From positions 110,473,243 through 110,537,242 of the forward strand of contig OW240915.1 in NCBI GenBank assembly GCA_933207985.1: a DNA stretch of 64,000 nucleotides. The letters are read 5' to 3'. The position numbers were made by a program, and so were the translations under genes. The DNA comes from Pelobates cultripes. Its lineage: Eukaryota > Chordata > Amphibia > Anura > Pelobatidae. Shown piece after piece: positions 10,500 through 24,222 of this stretch; position 1 is the stretch's first letter; each line of letters opens with the position of its first letter. The notes beneath the pieces were generated by a model. It worked only from the letters and a program-made list of their open reading frames with translations, was not told where the DNA came from and made no database searches.

Positions 10500-11236
10500 T
10501 GTGAGTCTCCTGGAGAGGTGTAAAGGCTAGCCTCCTGCTCACAGACTATGGGCTCGGTCCCTGGAGCCCCTAAAATGAGTTGTCCTTGTGGGTGAGGGGC
10601 CTTGTTGTATTACCATAGAATTCCCGACCCCAGAGACCCCTTGTGTGTTTTATATTGTGTTGCTAGGAGTGCCTACATGTTTCCATATATGGTTTGGTCT
10701 TGTGTATTGGATGGAATGTGTTGATTGTCCAGGTTGTATGTGCCTTTCCATCTCTCCCCCTTTTTCTGTCTTATTGTTTATCCAGTAGAGCATTCTTCCA
10801 TTGTTCCAGGGACACTTCCAGACCAGTTCAAACTGACTGCCCTGTCACTCCATTAAATCTATTATGTAGTCCTCAGCCCTTGCTATAGTCAGTCCATCCC
10901 GTTCCTGGTAATTACAGGGCTTCATTCACACTGTTTATAAGTCTTGTAGTGTGATTGGTTGCTGTCCCAAGTTCTTAGTGTTATTGGTTGGCTTGGGATA
11001 TGCAGCGCGACTGGTTCTGTCTAAAGTCCATACAGCCACTGGGTACCACTGGAATCCTTTTGTAACTAAATGAGGCTGTTGGGGGTACAAATAGATGTTC
11101 TATTTTAATAAAGGTTCTTGTTCTCCTCTTCATTACGTGCTTGGGGAGGTGGACTATAGTCCTTACAGCAGCATTTCTTCCAACCCGAGAGAACTTCAGT
11201 GGCGATACTCGCTTGGAGTAATGGAGCTCCACTACA
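10500..11236 (+). mobile_element. Solo LTR (737 bp), family A
   Basis: Begins TGTGAGTCTCCTGG, ends GGAGCTCCACTACA, and is flanked by the 5-bp direct repeat ATAAC at 10495-10499 and 11237-11241. AATAAA lies at 11107-11112, about 125 bases before the end. The terminal GAGCTCCACTACA is shared with the LTR ending at 33121, so both belong to one family. No internal coding region adjoins, so this is a solo LTR. The 5-bp duplication fits Gypsy or some ERVs. Confidence 0.82.
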
Positions 11237-11241
11237 ATAAC

Positions 11242-12775
11242 AAGTAAGGATGTTTAAACCAGTGTTGTGGCTACTTTTAAAGAATATTCTTAACAGCATA
11301 ACCACTAAAGCTTTGTGCTTAGCTCAATGGAGAGAGTTTCTAGCTCTCACAGAGGAAGTGACAGAGGCTTGCTGGACTCCAGGTAAGTTGTCAAACCATT
11401 TCAAACAGGTTGACTACTTACATGGTGGAGGGAAGGGCCCATGGATGAAGTGTCCCCTTAAACACGTCCGATGCAACTGCACTTATAAAAAAAAAGACTA
11501 ATGGCAACCTTTACAATGCAATATTCCTTTTGGCAACTATGGAATTTTGCATTTAAGCAACCTCTTTTAATCCAACTCTGCTTTCTTATCCCAGGTCTAA
11601 ACAGTTAATATGACTGCTAGTATCTCCTTTCATCCCTTATCATCTGTCTCTTTCCCAAATAATTTTTGTTGTTGTAATGTCATACTATATTATTTTTATG
11701 TCTAGTTTCTTTCTTAAAGTAGTTACTGATTTTTTTTCTTTTTTGTTGTAACATCACACATCTAGCAATGTACCAGTTTGTGAGCAAGTATTTATAACAA
11801 AAATGTAAATAAATATATTTTAAAAGAAAATCACACCAAGTAACTGACTATGTGTTATTATTAAATCCCAAATAAATTGTTTTTAATTTGACTATATCTG
11901 TTCTCTGAATAAATGAAAGGAAGAGACAGTGTAAGTATTATATGTCAAAGAACAAACAGGCATTACTATCAACTTCAAATCTGGTGACTGAGAGTCAAAC
12001 GAAGCATGCCATGTTAAAAGGCAGAGATAACATTTCACTACCATAGCAAGGTAGTCTATTGTAAGATGATAAGTGTAGTGGAGCTCAATAAACAGTGCAA
12101 TGGTAAAAGTATACTTTAAAAGGGAGTTTTTTTAGATGCTGTACTAGTTCAAAGTGGATGCCTTTCATCGACAAGCCAGAGTAACCTAAATTGTTGATTT
12201 CGTAAGATAATGTTAAATGATTATAAATTGCCATAGAACACATAGAAAGCAAATCGGTCTGTTAAATATAATTTTTATATCTAAATTGTCTATGTTCACA
12301 TTTTTTTTTCATTTCATTGTTTTTAACAGTAATTACAAAAAGAAGTAGATGGATAGCAACATATTAACATTTATTTGGATACTGTATAGTAGAAAGCATG
12401 CCTATACAGTGTTTCTTGATAATATTGCGTAAGGCTCAAAGATACATTGCATCCAGCAATATTCCAGCAGAGACATACATTTGCACTCCCTACACTAAAT
12501 TTCCAGGTTGATATGATCTCTCCCATGCTAGTAATGTATCTGAAAAAAGTGTTTGTGAACTCAAAGTAAAGAACTGCAAACATGACTTAGGCGATGGATT
12601 TAGCACACTTTAAAGTACTACATATATAACAAATTGTGAAATATGTGCAATAAAATAATGTCAGTATTTTCTTACAATATAAAGAAAATGAATGCTGCAT
12701 GATTCAAGATTATACTGAAAATATTAACGAATAAAAAGTTTATTCGTGCTCAGGGAACCACCCCCTTCAAACATC
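11242..12775. other. Intron, nothing recognised
   Basis: AT-rich, no exon, no repeat I can name. The small open frames at 11250-11501 and 12371-12583 have no family signature. Confidence 0.5.
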
Positions 12776-12905
12776 CACAATGTTATTTACTAAAGTGACA
12801 ATTCAAAGTAATTTCAAATTTAAGGTCAAAATACTTGAATTGGAAAAAAATATGTAATAATAATATTATAAAGTCAGTTATGCATCCAGTTTAGTTATAT
12901 TAGTC
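12776..12905 (+). mobile_element. MITE-family fragment (CTAAAGTGAGAATTC type)
   Basis: TTATTTACTAAAGTGACAATTCAAAG and TTTCAAATTTAAGGTCAAA resemble the left end of the palindromic element at 23541-23674 and the fragment at 22560-22680. The right terminal repeat is not evident. Confidence 0.5.
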
Positions 12906-12906
12906 T

Positions 12907-14580
<1,674 letters not shown>

Positions 14581-14639
14581 TATAATGACATTTAGTGAAA
14601 AAATACAGTGAGCTTAAGAGCAGGATTATCAGCAAATGT

Positions 14640-15105
14640 CAGAGGTATGGCACTTTTGTTTGTATATAATAGGAGAAACAATGGGGAAAACTGCACATTG
14701 TGTAGGAGTGATAATGAGAAGTTATAATAAAGCAATAACATATCCTAGGCATTGGTCTAGATGACAAGTTTAGTAAGGTAAGTAGCTAGAATATGAGAGA
14801 CAGGCTAGATATAATCATGAGATAAAAACATGAATGCTTACCACCGGGTGTCTGCCGCAAGATTATGTGTCACAAGATAGAGAATAACAAGCGGAGATGC
14901 CCTAAAGTAGTACAGCAAATAAGCCATACCGAGGCATGGAAGGTTTTACTTAGTGGCAGGTGGGTAATAGTGGACATTGATTTCCAGGATCCCTGTTGCA
15001 GGAGAGTATAGTATATGGCGATTATCAACTGGCCTTATTGGGCTGTGTTGTGTTTATTTTCAGCGGGAGTGCAGATGAGCCAAAGGGAGAATTAAGTAAA
15101 CTCAA
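14640..15105. other. Intron, nothing recognised
   Basis: No coding signal or repeat assigned between the hAT fossil and the L1 ORF1 fragment. Confidence 0.45.
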
Positions 15106-15109
15106 TAAC

Positions 15110-15588
15110 TCCGGACCTTAAGCCAGCATCAAAAGCATTTGGGATCCCCTGGATTTTTAAATTGCGCTGTCTTGTCATATCTTCCAGCTGTCCCATTTTT
15201 GCCGTCAGCTGAGCAGTTGTGGTGTCCTGTTTCTGCAGAAATTTTTCTCTGTGGATTGTATCCTGCCTGCCAGAGTGCTGAGGTCTGTTTTCAGGACCGC
15301 CATTTCCGAGGCAATGTAGGCCTTGATCTCCGTTACAATCGTGGTGATGTCTGTTTTTGTGGCCAATTGTGATTTGGGCTGCCGCTGAGGGACCACTCTG
15401 CCACTTCGGGTATGTGGTTGAAGCTCCTATGGTTCTGGATCTTCATCCTCTGAGGCCGATGTGGATCGGCATGGTGTCACTGCCATTTGATTCACCATTT
15501 TAGGCCTGGATGGCTGGGTGAGTAAGAAGCGGATATCCCAGGTGTGGCTCTCACTCGAACCCCGAGATTTGCGGGAGTGCTTGCCCAT
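15110..15588 (-). pseudogene. L1/Tx1-type LINE ORF1 fragment
   Basis: Starts at ATG 15588 with MGKHSRKS and continues through an acidic/serine linker into a heptad-like coiled coil (TDITTIVTEIKAYIASEMAV, then LKTDLSTLAGRIQSTEKNF). A TAG near 15430 and a frame break near 15205 interrupt it. In the next frame it continues into GQLEDMTRQRNLKIQGIP, the hallmark junction between the coiled coil and the RNA-recognition domain of L1 ORF1p. ORF1p is an RNA-binding chaperone of the LINE ribonucleoprotein. The remainder and ORF2 are absent. Dead fragment. Confidence 0.8.
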
Positions 15589-15910
15589 GGTCTCCTGCTC
15601 AAGTTAGTGCTTTTTAAGTGCAAACCAGCTTACACAAATAGGGTAATTTGGGGTTTCAGGACTATTCTGTATTGGAGCTCAGGGTGCATGCGACCGCTCC
15701 TTTCTTTTTAAATTTTTTTTACTTGTCACTTGTCTTTGCTATTTGAGAAAAAGTAGATTTTCTGGCAGATTTTCTATCTTCTTTCTCAGTTTCTATAAGT
15801 GCCGAAGAGGTAGAAGTAGTAACAATTCTTCTCTGAAAAGTTCCCTGCTTTAACCAGCTTTCCAAATTCATAGTTGTTTATTGGTGTAAAAAAAAATTTA
15901 ACATTTTTTT

Positions 15911-16155
15911 TGAAAAATACAGATTTCACAACCTGACTGAAAAAGATGCTGATTTTGATAACACTCTTAGAAAGACCTGATCTTAAGCAGGATTTTTGAG
16001 TTAGACCTGGAGCAAAAAGATTTGAACACTTTGAAAAAATACAGATCTCACAACCTGACTGAAAAGGATGCCGATTTTGATAATGCTCTTAGAAAGAACT
16101 GAACTTATGTAGGATTTTTGAGTTAGACTTGGAGCAAAAAGTTTTGATCACTTTG
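15911..16155. repeat. 122-bp tandem duplication
   Basis: Two adjacent copies, each running from GAAAAATACAGAT through CACAACCTGACTGAAAA and GAT(G/C)CCGATTTTGAT-like sequence to GGAGCAAAAAG. Period 122 with about 10 differences, so it is not recent. Confidence 0.8.
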
Positions 16156-16159
16156 AAAA

Positions 16160-17165
16160 ATACACTTAACAGCCAGTGTGAGGGCAGGACACTTCATTTA
16201 ACAGTTGTACCAACAACGGACACAGAGTTGGAGGATCATGCGTCATCCTAGACACTTGGCGTCAAACACGTTAATTTTACCAGTATCATGAGAAATAAAA
16301 GGGGCACAACCTGAATGCACTTGGCTCTGAATCCCATTGGGATAGTGAGTTCTGCGCTCCTGTTGCCCCGCTTCTCCTGGGTGCTTTAGAGAGCAGTCGC
16401 AAGAGCAGTTTAATTGTTGCAAACTCTTACTACTAGGGACAGGCTATCATTATCATGAGGGAGGAGGGAAGACAACTAAGCAACATTTGCCTGTCTAACT
16501 GGCCGGCCAGAGATCCCAGTTAAACCCTAAAAGATTAGCAAAGACGAGCTTTCAACAGTCTGTTATCTATTGCTCCTATGTTTTACTTACTTACATGTTT
16601 TCGTCTGATTTTCTTTTGTACCATGTTTATTCAGAAATCATTTTAATAGCTATAGACCTGACATATAGACACAATATAAGTGGTCATATATAGAACATAA
16701 ATATCTCCAGTTTAACCAGACACCAGTAAATAAAAATTCAACTGTTCTCATAACTGGTGTTGAATAAAAATCAAATGAGGGCAGGGCGACAAGAGGATTT
16801 AAGAACTAAAGTACTGTTAATCCTTTTGAAGAAGGAATTCTGTTCTCCCTTCCAGCCCATCTGGAGTTCTAAACTATAACTGCCATCACAACACTTATAA
16901 AGGAATTGGTTAAATTAAATAAATAAACACAGTGCTGATATAGAAAATGTTAATTGTTTGTTGTTGATTTTTTATATTTTTGTGTTTTTGGTGGGAGGGG
17001 TGGGTGTTCATAATATTCTTTTTCTAGACACTGAAAGATTCAAAAAACCTTGGCTTTGACATTTTAGATCTTTATATTTTATTTAGTTTAGCAACACTAA
17101 ACATTACAGCTTACTCACAAATGCCATGGGTGGGGAGAATAAATCAAGAGACACAAACTAGATGT
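16160..17165. other. Intron, nothing recognised
   Basis: No exon or known element. AT content rises after 16560. Confidence 0.45.
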
Positions 17166-17645
17166 GTGTTTATTTTAACACTAATGTCAGAAACACTATA
17201 GTGTCAGGAATACAAACATGAGTTTAGCCACTCTGTCTATATAGTGAAAAGGTAAGTTTATTCACCTTTTTTTCCCTACGCCGTGCTTGTCTCACTGCGG
17301 CTAACCCCGCCATGTTTTGAATCCATGGCTGAGATCATGAATTTTAACACTCTCAGCCAATCCAATGCTTTTCCATAGAAAAGCACTGGGAGGCTATTGC
17401 ACATTTGCAGCAAAACACCACACTGCACCAATCAAATAGAGATGCATTGAATTAATGCACCTCTAAAGGGAACATGCAGTGTCTCCATGCGTGGAGACAC
17501 TGTGCAGCACTGACACAAGAGGTACCTCTAATGGCCACCTGATTGACTGCCACTAGACTGTAACTAACCAGCAATATAAACACTGCCTTTTCTCTGAAAA
17601 GCCAGTGTTTACAGTGCCAAGGCTGCAGGGACATGCCTATTTGCA
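17166..17645. mobile_element. Amphibian MITE-like repeat (CAGCCAATCCAATGC type)
   Basis: Contains AACACTATAGTGTCAGGAAT near one end, the palindromic CAGCCAATCCAATGCTTTTC / GAAAAGCACTGGGAGGCT core, and CAGTGTTTACAGTGCC near the other. These pieces recur near 29440-29700 and 43735-43820 and are related to the T2-like family. No TTAA boundary is clear. Confidence 0.55.
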
Positions 17646-17877
17646 TAAAACTTTGTTATAGTGTAACATTATTTAGATTTTCACATATATGGTTTGCAGT
17701 AGTTCCAAGTTTCTTTGTACACATACAGAACAGTACAAGTTCTACAAAGGTTGATTACATAATCAAGCTCTTTAAACGTATACAGGAATGTTTCACAAGA
17801 CGTCTTGATTGCATTTTTACCCATAACATCACATAATTTTGTGGTAATTCCAAACTAGTTTTCTTGGAATAGCTGAG

Positions 17878-18976
17878 TGTTAAGACACTCACAGCTTAAA
17901 TGGATGAAACTGCCGTTTAGCCGATATTCCCCTTTATGAAGAGACACAGGCTCTATACAGCAGACCGCCAAACTCCCGAACGGAGTGCAAGGGAATGCGG
18001 TAAATCCACGAACACAAAATCAGCCGAATTCCTTCCACGGCTAAAACAGGCAAAATAAATCCTTCCAAGTAGCAATCTCCCCAAACACGAGACCAAGCTC
18101 CGTCTTGAGGGTAAAACAGGAATCTGTTTAATGAGGACTACCTGCCCGGTATTTATGCAGGTCTCCCACCTGGTGGACACTCCCCTAGGGGACCAGATGG
18201 AAGACTGAGACATATATGGTACAGTGGCCAATCACAGTGGCCCAGGTTTACACACTCCCCTTTATGCAAGTAAATCCCTCCTCTCTATCCTGGAGATAAT
18301 TGGGAAGAAATCCAATTATCTCCAAGGATAGAGGCAAACCGCCATCTTACAAGGTATATGAAAAACACATAAAAATACATAACTGTACAAATACCGAATA
18401 CTTTGGATTCATGTAACGTATCCCCAGATAGCCTGGATCTGAGTGCACATTACTACCGAATAGCGCTCAGATCCAATGCACACAGTTCAATCGCCATGGA
18501 GTCAAAGTCTTTCACATGTCTTTCGGTATGCGATTGACTCCATGGGATGGCTATCTGGGTTAAGTCCATTCGTATCATCCAAACTCCCGAACGGACCGGT
18601 GTTCGTATGCCTCGACGAAAGAGAAGGGCGTTTGGTAGTTTCCGCGGTGTTCGGTAGGAAAAGTGTCCGTTTATAGTTCCATACGATCTTCGTCAAACAC
18701 CGCTGGTCTTTTGCGTGTTTAAAGTGGTCGGCATATGAACGACGACCACCCTGCATTCGGTTGTAATGAAGAGGTGTCTGCGGTTAACCACAACGTTCTA
18801 ATTGGGGCCAAGAGGTTAACCAGCAGCACACTTTTCTTCTGGGTGGCCGTCCGTTCGGTAGTTTTGTTCGGTACAAGTCTGTAATAAACGAACAGGGGCA
18901 TACGGACAGGTAATTCCGCTAAGGGAAGCAAAATAGATGAACCAGCAAAACTAGTCATATAGATGGATCTGTCACA
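17878..18976 (-). mobile_element. Solo LTR (1,099 bp) with 5-bp target duplication
   Basis: In minus sense it starts TGTGACAGATCC (at 18976) and ends GTCTTAACA (at 17878). It is flanked by CTGAG at 17873-17877 and 18977-18981. A promoter-like GCATAAATACC sits near 18149-18159 on the minus strand, followed by CATTAAACAG, a possible variant polyadenylation signal. Several CGAACGG / CCGAAC CpG-rich words recur. No gag-pol adjoins it. It lies in the BBS9 intron in the same direction as the gene, so any promoter or poly(A) activity would be in sense; that is inference. Confidence 0.8.
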
Positions 18977-18989
18977 CTGAGTGTCACAT

Positions 18990-20191
18990 CCCTCCAGCAG
19001 CTAGAACCTCACATAGTTGATGAATAATTTCAGAACTGGAAACTATTAAGAAAATAATTCATATTGATGCAATGGCTAATATAGTCATGTAGAGGTTCAT
19101 TCAGGACTTTGGGACAAACCTTAAGCATTTAACATCATAATTATATGCGGTGGTTCTGCATCATGCCTGTTCAACATGAATATATAATGTTCATTTTAAG
19201 ACCAAGCTACTCATTCTAAATTTAAAAAGTTAAAAACGAAAGTTAAAAAGGCAAATATACAATCATTAAGCCCACACAAATCTGAAAAGACAAGACAGTT
19301 AATGTCAGCAATAAAAATGGGATGAGTGGTCATGTTACGATACTTACTGGAAGCTTGCAACCATTACTGCAACAGGGATATGCGGAAGCTGCGCTGCCCA
19401 CTTCACTGTCACATCCTGGTACACAAGCAACATGTTATTATGGTTTCCAACCAGGGTGTTTATTGTTCCTTCGCTCACTGTGGGATCACAACACAAAAAG
19501 ACGAACGGAAATGTTCTAGTAAGTACATAAACACAGTATTCTCTCTTATTCCATCAACATTTCCAGTCAAAAAAAAAAGAAAAAGAAAAAAAACAGTCAT
19601 CAGATCTGGTGTGGACTTACTTTTAAACATTTTTATACTCTGTAGTCACACAACCAAATTACAAGGATAAAACATGTGGAATTGAAATCTATATGTTGTG
19701 CTGGGAAAATGTCAACAAATGTTTAGATTAAAAAAATAATTATATAACTGAAGATTGCCTCTGCAACCTACATGTTAGATGCAATGTGATAACATCCCTT
19801 GCCCAAAAGTGATGTGCGTGATGGAGATTTGTTAGTACAGATAGAATAGTACAAGTAACGATATATTTCAAATTACATAACAGGGATGTTTATCAAAGTG
19901 ATCTAAAAAGTGACTGTTTTCTTCATAGTCAATTTTCCATACCAATTTCTATTTTAGAAGACCGTCAAATTTATAGTCGAGAAAAAAATTCTGCCATTTT
20001 TCTGTAGAAAAGGGGCAAAAATAATAATAAATCCAGTGCATTGGAAAACAAATAGCACAAATTCATGTTGGATAGTTGGGATGCAAAAAAAAGTAACAGA
20101 TTAAAAAGTCTGACAGATTTCTGAATCTGATGCAAAATTAGCCAGAACAGTGTTGGAACCACTTTGATAAAAGATCTGTCATTATGTAACA
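18990..20191. other. Intron flanking the 19348-19477 exon
   Basis: Apart from the exon nothing is recognised. A purine A-run near 19569-19590 lies in the intron upstream of the exon on the gene strand. Confidence 0.45.
19348..19477 (-). CDS. BBS9: BBS9 (PTHB1) coding exon, fourth in window
   Basis: A 130-bp exon reading (G)V SEGTINTLVGNHNNMLLVYQ, then DVTVKWAAQLPHIPVAVMV, then ASF plus CA of the next codon. This matches vertebrate BBS9 at about human residues 296-339, in the N-terminal beta-propeller. The acceptor is CCCACAG|TG and the donor TTCCA|GTAAGT. It starts with two bases that complete a valine codon from the exon at 22241-22424, and it ends in phase 2. PTHB1 is a core BBSome subunit, part of the coat that moves membrane proteins in cilia. 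The next exon, which should begin by completing a His or Gln codon, was not seen down to position 1. Identity is from recognition of the protein; no alignment was run. Confidence 0.96.
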
Positions 20192-20450
20192 TTAAAGGGA
20201 CACTCCAGGCACCAAAACAACGTCATCTAAATGGGTCTCAGCCAATCAGCTGCCCCACTGCCCGGCAGCACTCCGCGCTTCCTGTAAAAGAAAATTCTAA
20301 AGCCAGATGACGCCAAGGACGGAGTTAAGACCAGTACAGGAGTTCAAGAATGGTTCAACCCCTTGAGGTAACAGTTTCTCCAGGGGCCTCTTAACATCAA
20401 AACAACTTTATTTAGATAAAGTTGTTATGGTTACTGAAGTGTTCCTTTAA
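20192..20450. mobile_element. T2-like MITE, complete
   Basis: 259 bp bounded by TTAA at both ends: TTAAAGGGACACTCCAGGCACC on the left and AGTGTTCCTTTAA on the right, which are inverted repeats. TTAAAGG ends with a TTAA duplication are the published hallmark of the Xenopus T2 family, linked to Kolobok-type transposases. It includes CAACTTTATTTAGATAAAGTTG, a small palindrome near the right end. Non-coding. Confidence 0.85.
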
Positions 20451-20576
20451 TATATTAGTTTAAAGTTTAATATAGGCTTATGTAAATCAGCATGTTTATA
20501 AAGACAACATAGGAAGGGCTTAATGTGCTTGGCTTGCTCTTTCATTTAATGGATGCATGCTTGTTACAGATACTGG

Positions 20577-21860
20577 TAGGTAATGGAAACTATGTTAAAG
20601 AATAGGATTGTTGAACATCTAAAATCACATAGATTCAAGATCAGAGACAACATGGGTTTACTTCAGGGAGATCATGACAAACTAATCTTATTGATTTTTT
20701 TGATTGGGTAACTAAAATTATAGATCAGGGTGGTGCAGTAGACATTGCTTATCTAGATTTCAGTAAGGCGTTTGACACTGTTGCACATAGAAGGCTTATC
20801 GATAAAACGCAATCTTTAAGTTTGGATTCCAATATTGTTGAATGGGTAAGGCAGTGGCTGAGTGACAGGCAACAGAGGGTTGCAGTCAATGGAGTATATT
20901 CGAGGCATGGGCTTGTCACCAGTGGGGTACCTCAGCGATCTGTACTTGGACCCATTCTCTTTAATATATTTATTAGTGATATTGCAGAAGGTCTTGATGA
21001 TAAGGTATGTATTTTTGCTGATGATACTAAGATACGTAACATGGTTGATGTTCCAGGAGGAATAAGCCAAATGGCAAACGATTTAGGTAAACTAGAAAAA
21101 TGGTCAGAGTTGTGGCAACTGACATTTAATGTGGATAAGTGCAAGATAATGCATCTTGGATGTAAAAACCCAAGGGCAGAGTACAGAATATTTCATAGAG
21201 TCATAACCTCAACATCTGAAAAAAGGGATTTAGGGGTAATTATTTCTGATGACTTAAAGGTAGGCAGACAATGTAACAGAGCAGCAGGAAATTCTAGCAG
21301 AATGCTTGGTTGTATGGGGAGAGGTATTAGCAGTAGAAAGATGGAAGTGCTCATGCCATTGTACAGAAAACTGGTGAGACCTCACTTATTGTACGCAGTA
21401 CTGGAGACCATATCTCCAGTAGGATATTAATACTTTAGAGAGAGTTCAGAGAAGGGCTACTAAACTGGTTCATGGATTGCGGGATAAAACTTCCCAGGAA
21501 AGGTTAAAGGATCTTAACATGTATAGCTTGGAGGAAAGACGAGACAGGGGGATATGATAGAAACATTTAAATATATAAAGGGAATCAACACAGTAAAGGA
21601 GGAGACTATATTTAAAAGAAGAAAAACTACCACAACAAGAGTACATAGTCTTAAATTAGAGGGGCAAATATTTAAAATTAATATCAGAAAGGTAGATGTT
21701 AACACAGTAAAGGAGTTTAAGCATACATGTGATAGGCATAAGGCTATCCTAACTATAAGATAAGACCAGGGACTACTGAAAGTATTTAGAAAATTGGGCA
21801 GACTAGATAGGCCAAATGGTTCTTATCTGCCGTCACATTCTATGTTTCTATGGTAAGTCA
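20577..21860 (+). mobile_element. CR1-clade LINE, reverse transcriptase to 3' end (broken)
   Basis: In order: an FFDWVTKIIDQG block, then YLDFSKAFDTV (RT motif A aspartate), SGVPQRSVLGPILFNIFISD, FADDTK (the catalytic ADD), LGKLEKWSELWQLTFNVDKC, LGVIISDDL, and LVRPHLLYAV. After about 21405 the frame shifts into [13 protein letters not shown] and [12 protein letters not shown] sequence. The main uninterrupted frame is 20822-21430. The 3' end ATTCTATGTTTCTATG is the short tail repeat of CR1 elements. It is 5'-truncated within or before the RT and frameshifted, so inactive. In the family the product makes cDNA at nicked target DNA. Confidence 0.9.
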
Positions 21861-22240
21861 ATAGGATCATTACCTTTGTTTGCCTTGTCATTCACAGTTG
21901 AACTTGATCTAACAGGACTGACCGGAATTGGATCTTTAACTAGGCTAACTACAATATCAGAAAGCACTGGTCAACCAACAGTGATATGGCTTTGGAAAGA
22001 TCATGAAAGGGCTTAACCAGAAATGTAACGGATTGTATCATCACACTGGGCAAGTCTGAACTAGACATGCATAGGATATGGACCCTGCGGATGGTGGATG
22101 GTGGCATATCAAACAAGAGAACTCCAGGAAAGCTTAGAAACTGTAGTTACAAGATGAAAAGGCACTTCTTGAGAGAATGTGTTTCCACTATACAAAGGGA
22201 GCTTACAACATCAATTATTATTTTTATTATTTTAACTAAC

Positions 22241-22424
22241 CTGAACAATATGGAAGGAAGCAACTTGGATTGTAATCAAATTTTTTCATAAAGCGGATCT
22301 GTCCATTCTCTTTGAGACAGAAGAAATTTCTTTCACCAAGAACCAGGACGGAGAATGTAGTCTGATTAAAGGAGACGATCCTTATATCCAGTGCCTGCTC
22401 CCCAATACTCAGAATCCAGTCCGC
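22241..22424 (-). CDS. BBS9: BBS9 (PTHB1) coding exon, third in window
   Basis: A 184-bp exon beginning ADWILSIGEQALDIRIVSFN and containing VLGERNFFCLKENGQIRFMK and NPSCFLPYCS. This is the conserved BBS9 segment at about human residues 235-296. The acceptor is TTTTCCCCTGCAG|GCG and the donor TCAG|GTTAGT. It enters in phase 0 after the GTG that ends the exon at 50119-50203, and leaves one G that is completed by TG of the next exon. It belongs to the beta-propeller that packs against other BBSome subunits. The donor GTTAGT is slightly non-consensus at position +3. The upstream intron is 27,694 bp, the largest in the window and the main landing site for transposons. Confidence 0.97.
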
Positions 22425-22559
22425 CTGCAGGGGAAAATTGTACAGACTTAAAAGTAACCACATTAAAAGTATTTGAAACAAAAAGTTTTTGTTTATTTTA
22501 AGGAAATAAATATCAAAGTCTTCTAAAGATTGCAAACGCCCTTATTACAACCACCAAGG

Positions 22560-22680
22560 GGTGAGCGAGTGAAGAGAATTCAAAGTGGATTTCAAATTGA
22601 AGTTCAAACTTGCCGAGATGGAAAAAATCTATAACTCTGTTATGCTTCCAATTTAGTTATTTTGGCCTAAACTGTGAACA
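22560..22680. mobile_element. MITE-family fragment (AGAATTCAAAG type)
   Basis: GAGAATTCAAAGTGGATTTCAAATT and ATGCTTCCAATTTAGTTATTTTGGCCTAAA resemble the segments at 12780-12905 and 23541-23674. No complete terminal repeats. Confidence 0.5.
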
Positions 22681-23007
22681 TTACATTGAATTCACTTGGA
22701 AATTTCACATTAGTATATAACCCTGCCTGTCAAGACTAGTTTTAAAACACTATATACGCACAACAGGGCTCAACATTTCAAGTCATATACTACTAAACAG
22801 GCCTCAAAGTTGCTCTCTATTGAAAGCCTAGTGGATTCATGGCAGACTCAACAGGGGTAAATTTCTATTCGCCAGGGCTGAATTGTGTATACTACCTTTC
22901 CTCAAAACACAGCTTTAAAATAATTTGATTTTAAGCTTGTCTGAGCAGCGCCTTCTTCATCTTTTGTCTCTTGTAATATTTTGTATGTCAAATACTTGTG
23001 AATAATC

Positions 23008-23068
23008 CCCATTCTACGGTTGTAAAGCACTGCAGAATATGTTGGTGCTACATAAGTAATAATAATAA
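23008..23068 (+). mobile_element. L2 LINE 3' tail fragment
   Basis: TTGTAAAGCACTGCAGAAT, then GCTACATAAGTAATAATAATAA, is the conserved end of the L2 copies at 37.7 and 47.9 kb. Only the tail is present. Confidence 0.75.
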
Positions 23069-23384
23069 CCAAACATTCGCACTGTAAGAATATTTTTTGC
23101 AATCGAATGATAACTCCACTAAAGGGGAACTTTCACTTCCAGGGTTTTCAATATTATGCTTACATATCATTTCCTTTAACAAATATGTATTAATGAGGTG
23201 TGAAAATAACATTAAATATGCAAAATGGAAATGTAAAAGAATATGAAGCATCATTTGAAAAAAAGGTTAAAACAAGTTCTAGGTGAATGGCAATGTTTTA
23301 TTTATTGGTGTTCCAGAGAGCTCATAGTTTCCCTTTAATCTACTCCATCTAACAACATACCAACCAGTAACAAAAAAAACAAAC

Positions 23385-23462
<78 letters not shown>

Positions 23463-23478
23463 TATAAATATATATATC
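23385..23478. repeat. (CT)n(TA)n microsatellite
   Basis: A run of CT dinucleotides passes directly into TA dinucleotides, then decays into TAAATA. The open frames across it (I/Y and R/E repeats) are artefacts. Confidence 0.97.
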
Positions 23479-23540
23479 CCAACTCAGTTGACACAGAAAT
23501 AACTTTTTAACTTGCAATACCTTAATATTAAAACCAGACA

Positions 23541-23674
23541 GGGTTATTCACTAAAGTGAGAACTCAAAGCAAATTCAAAGTAGACTAACTGGTAAAAGTT
23601 AGGTATGCTTTCAGGTAGGCTACTCTGGCCTTAATTTTAAAATTTGCTTTGAATTCTCACTTTACTAAATAATC
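23541..23674. mobile_element. Palindromic MITE, complete (CTAAAGTGAG family)
   Basis: 134 bp with inverted ends of about 34 bases: GGTTATTCACTAAAGTGAGA...CAAAGCAAATT on the left and its inverse AATTTGCTTTGAATTCTCAC...AATAATC on the right, about 30 of 34 matching. The target duplication is unclear, so the superfamily is not assigned. Relatives lie at 12776 and 22560. Confidence 0.75.
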
Positions 23675-24222
23675 ATGTAAATTAAGAAATAATTCTATAT
23701 AAATGATTTATATGTAATTATTATTAAACAAACAGTCTGGGAGCAAGGACCTGTTGGTATAGTTCTGCCCCTCTTTGACATACATACTTTTACAATGCAA
23801 GGGTGATTCTTCGGGTGCTAAATGAATGGCAGTAACACACACAAAGATAGTGACAGACATAAAAATGAAGAAGGGGAAAAAGGCACACCAATGAAGCGTG
23901 GAGTGGAAAACACAAAATAGAGAGTAAGATGGGCATAAAGTAATAATAGGGTCATTAATGCGTTTAAGATATATGAAAACAGCCGTAGGAAAAGCCTTTT
24001 TTCTTGCACATCACATGAATAGTTCTATGGGGGATCCAATGGTCTTGTAGGATTGCCCCTTGTCTCTCCTAATGTTCATCTTTTCTATGAACTCCAAATT
24101 GTTGGTGTGTCTGAGTGCATAACATTTAAAATTTGCTTGAAATCAAGAAGCCAGCTAAAAAAGTTAGGAGTCAGGTTTTTTTAAACAACAAATTTTCATT
24201 TTCAATGACAAACCTACAATTC

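Noticed and set aside
23279..23517. Tyr/Ile and Arg/Glu repeat proteins
   Set aside because: Direct translation of the (CT)n(TA)n microsatellite.
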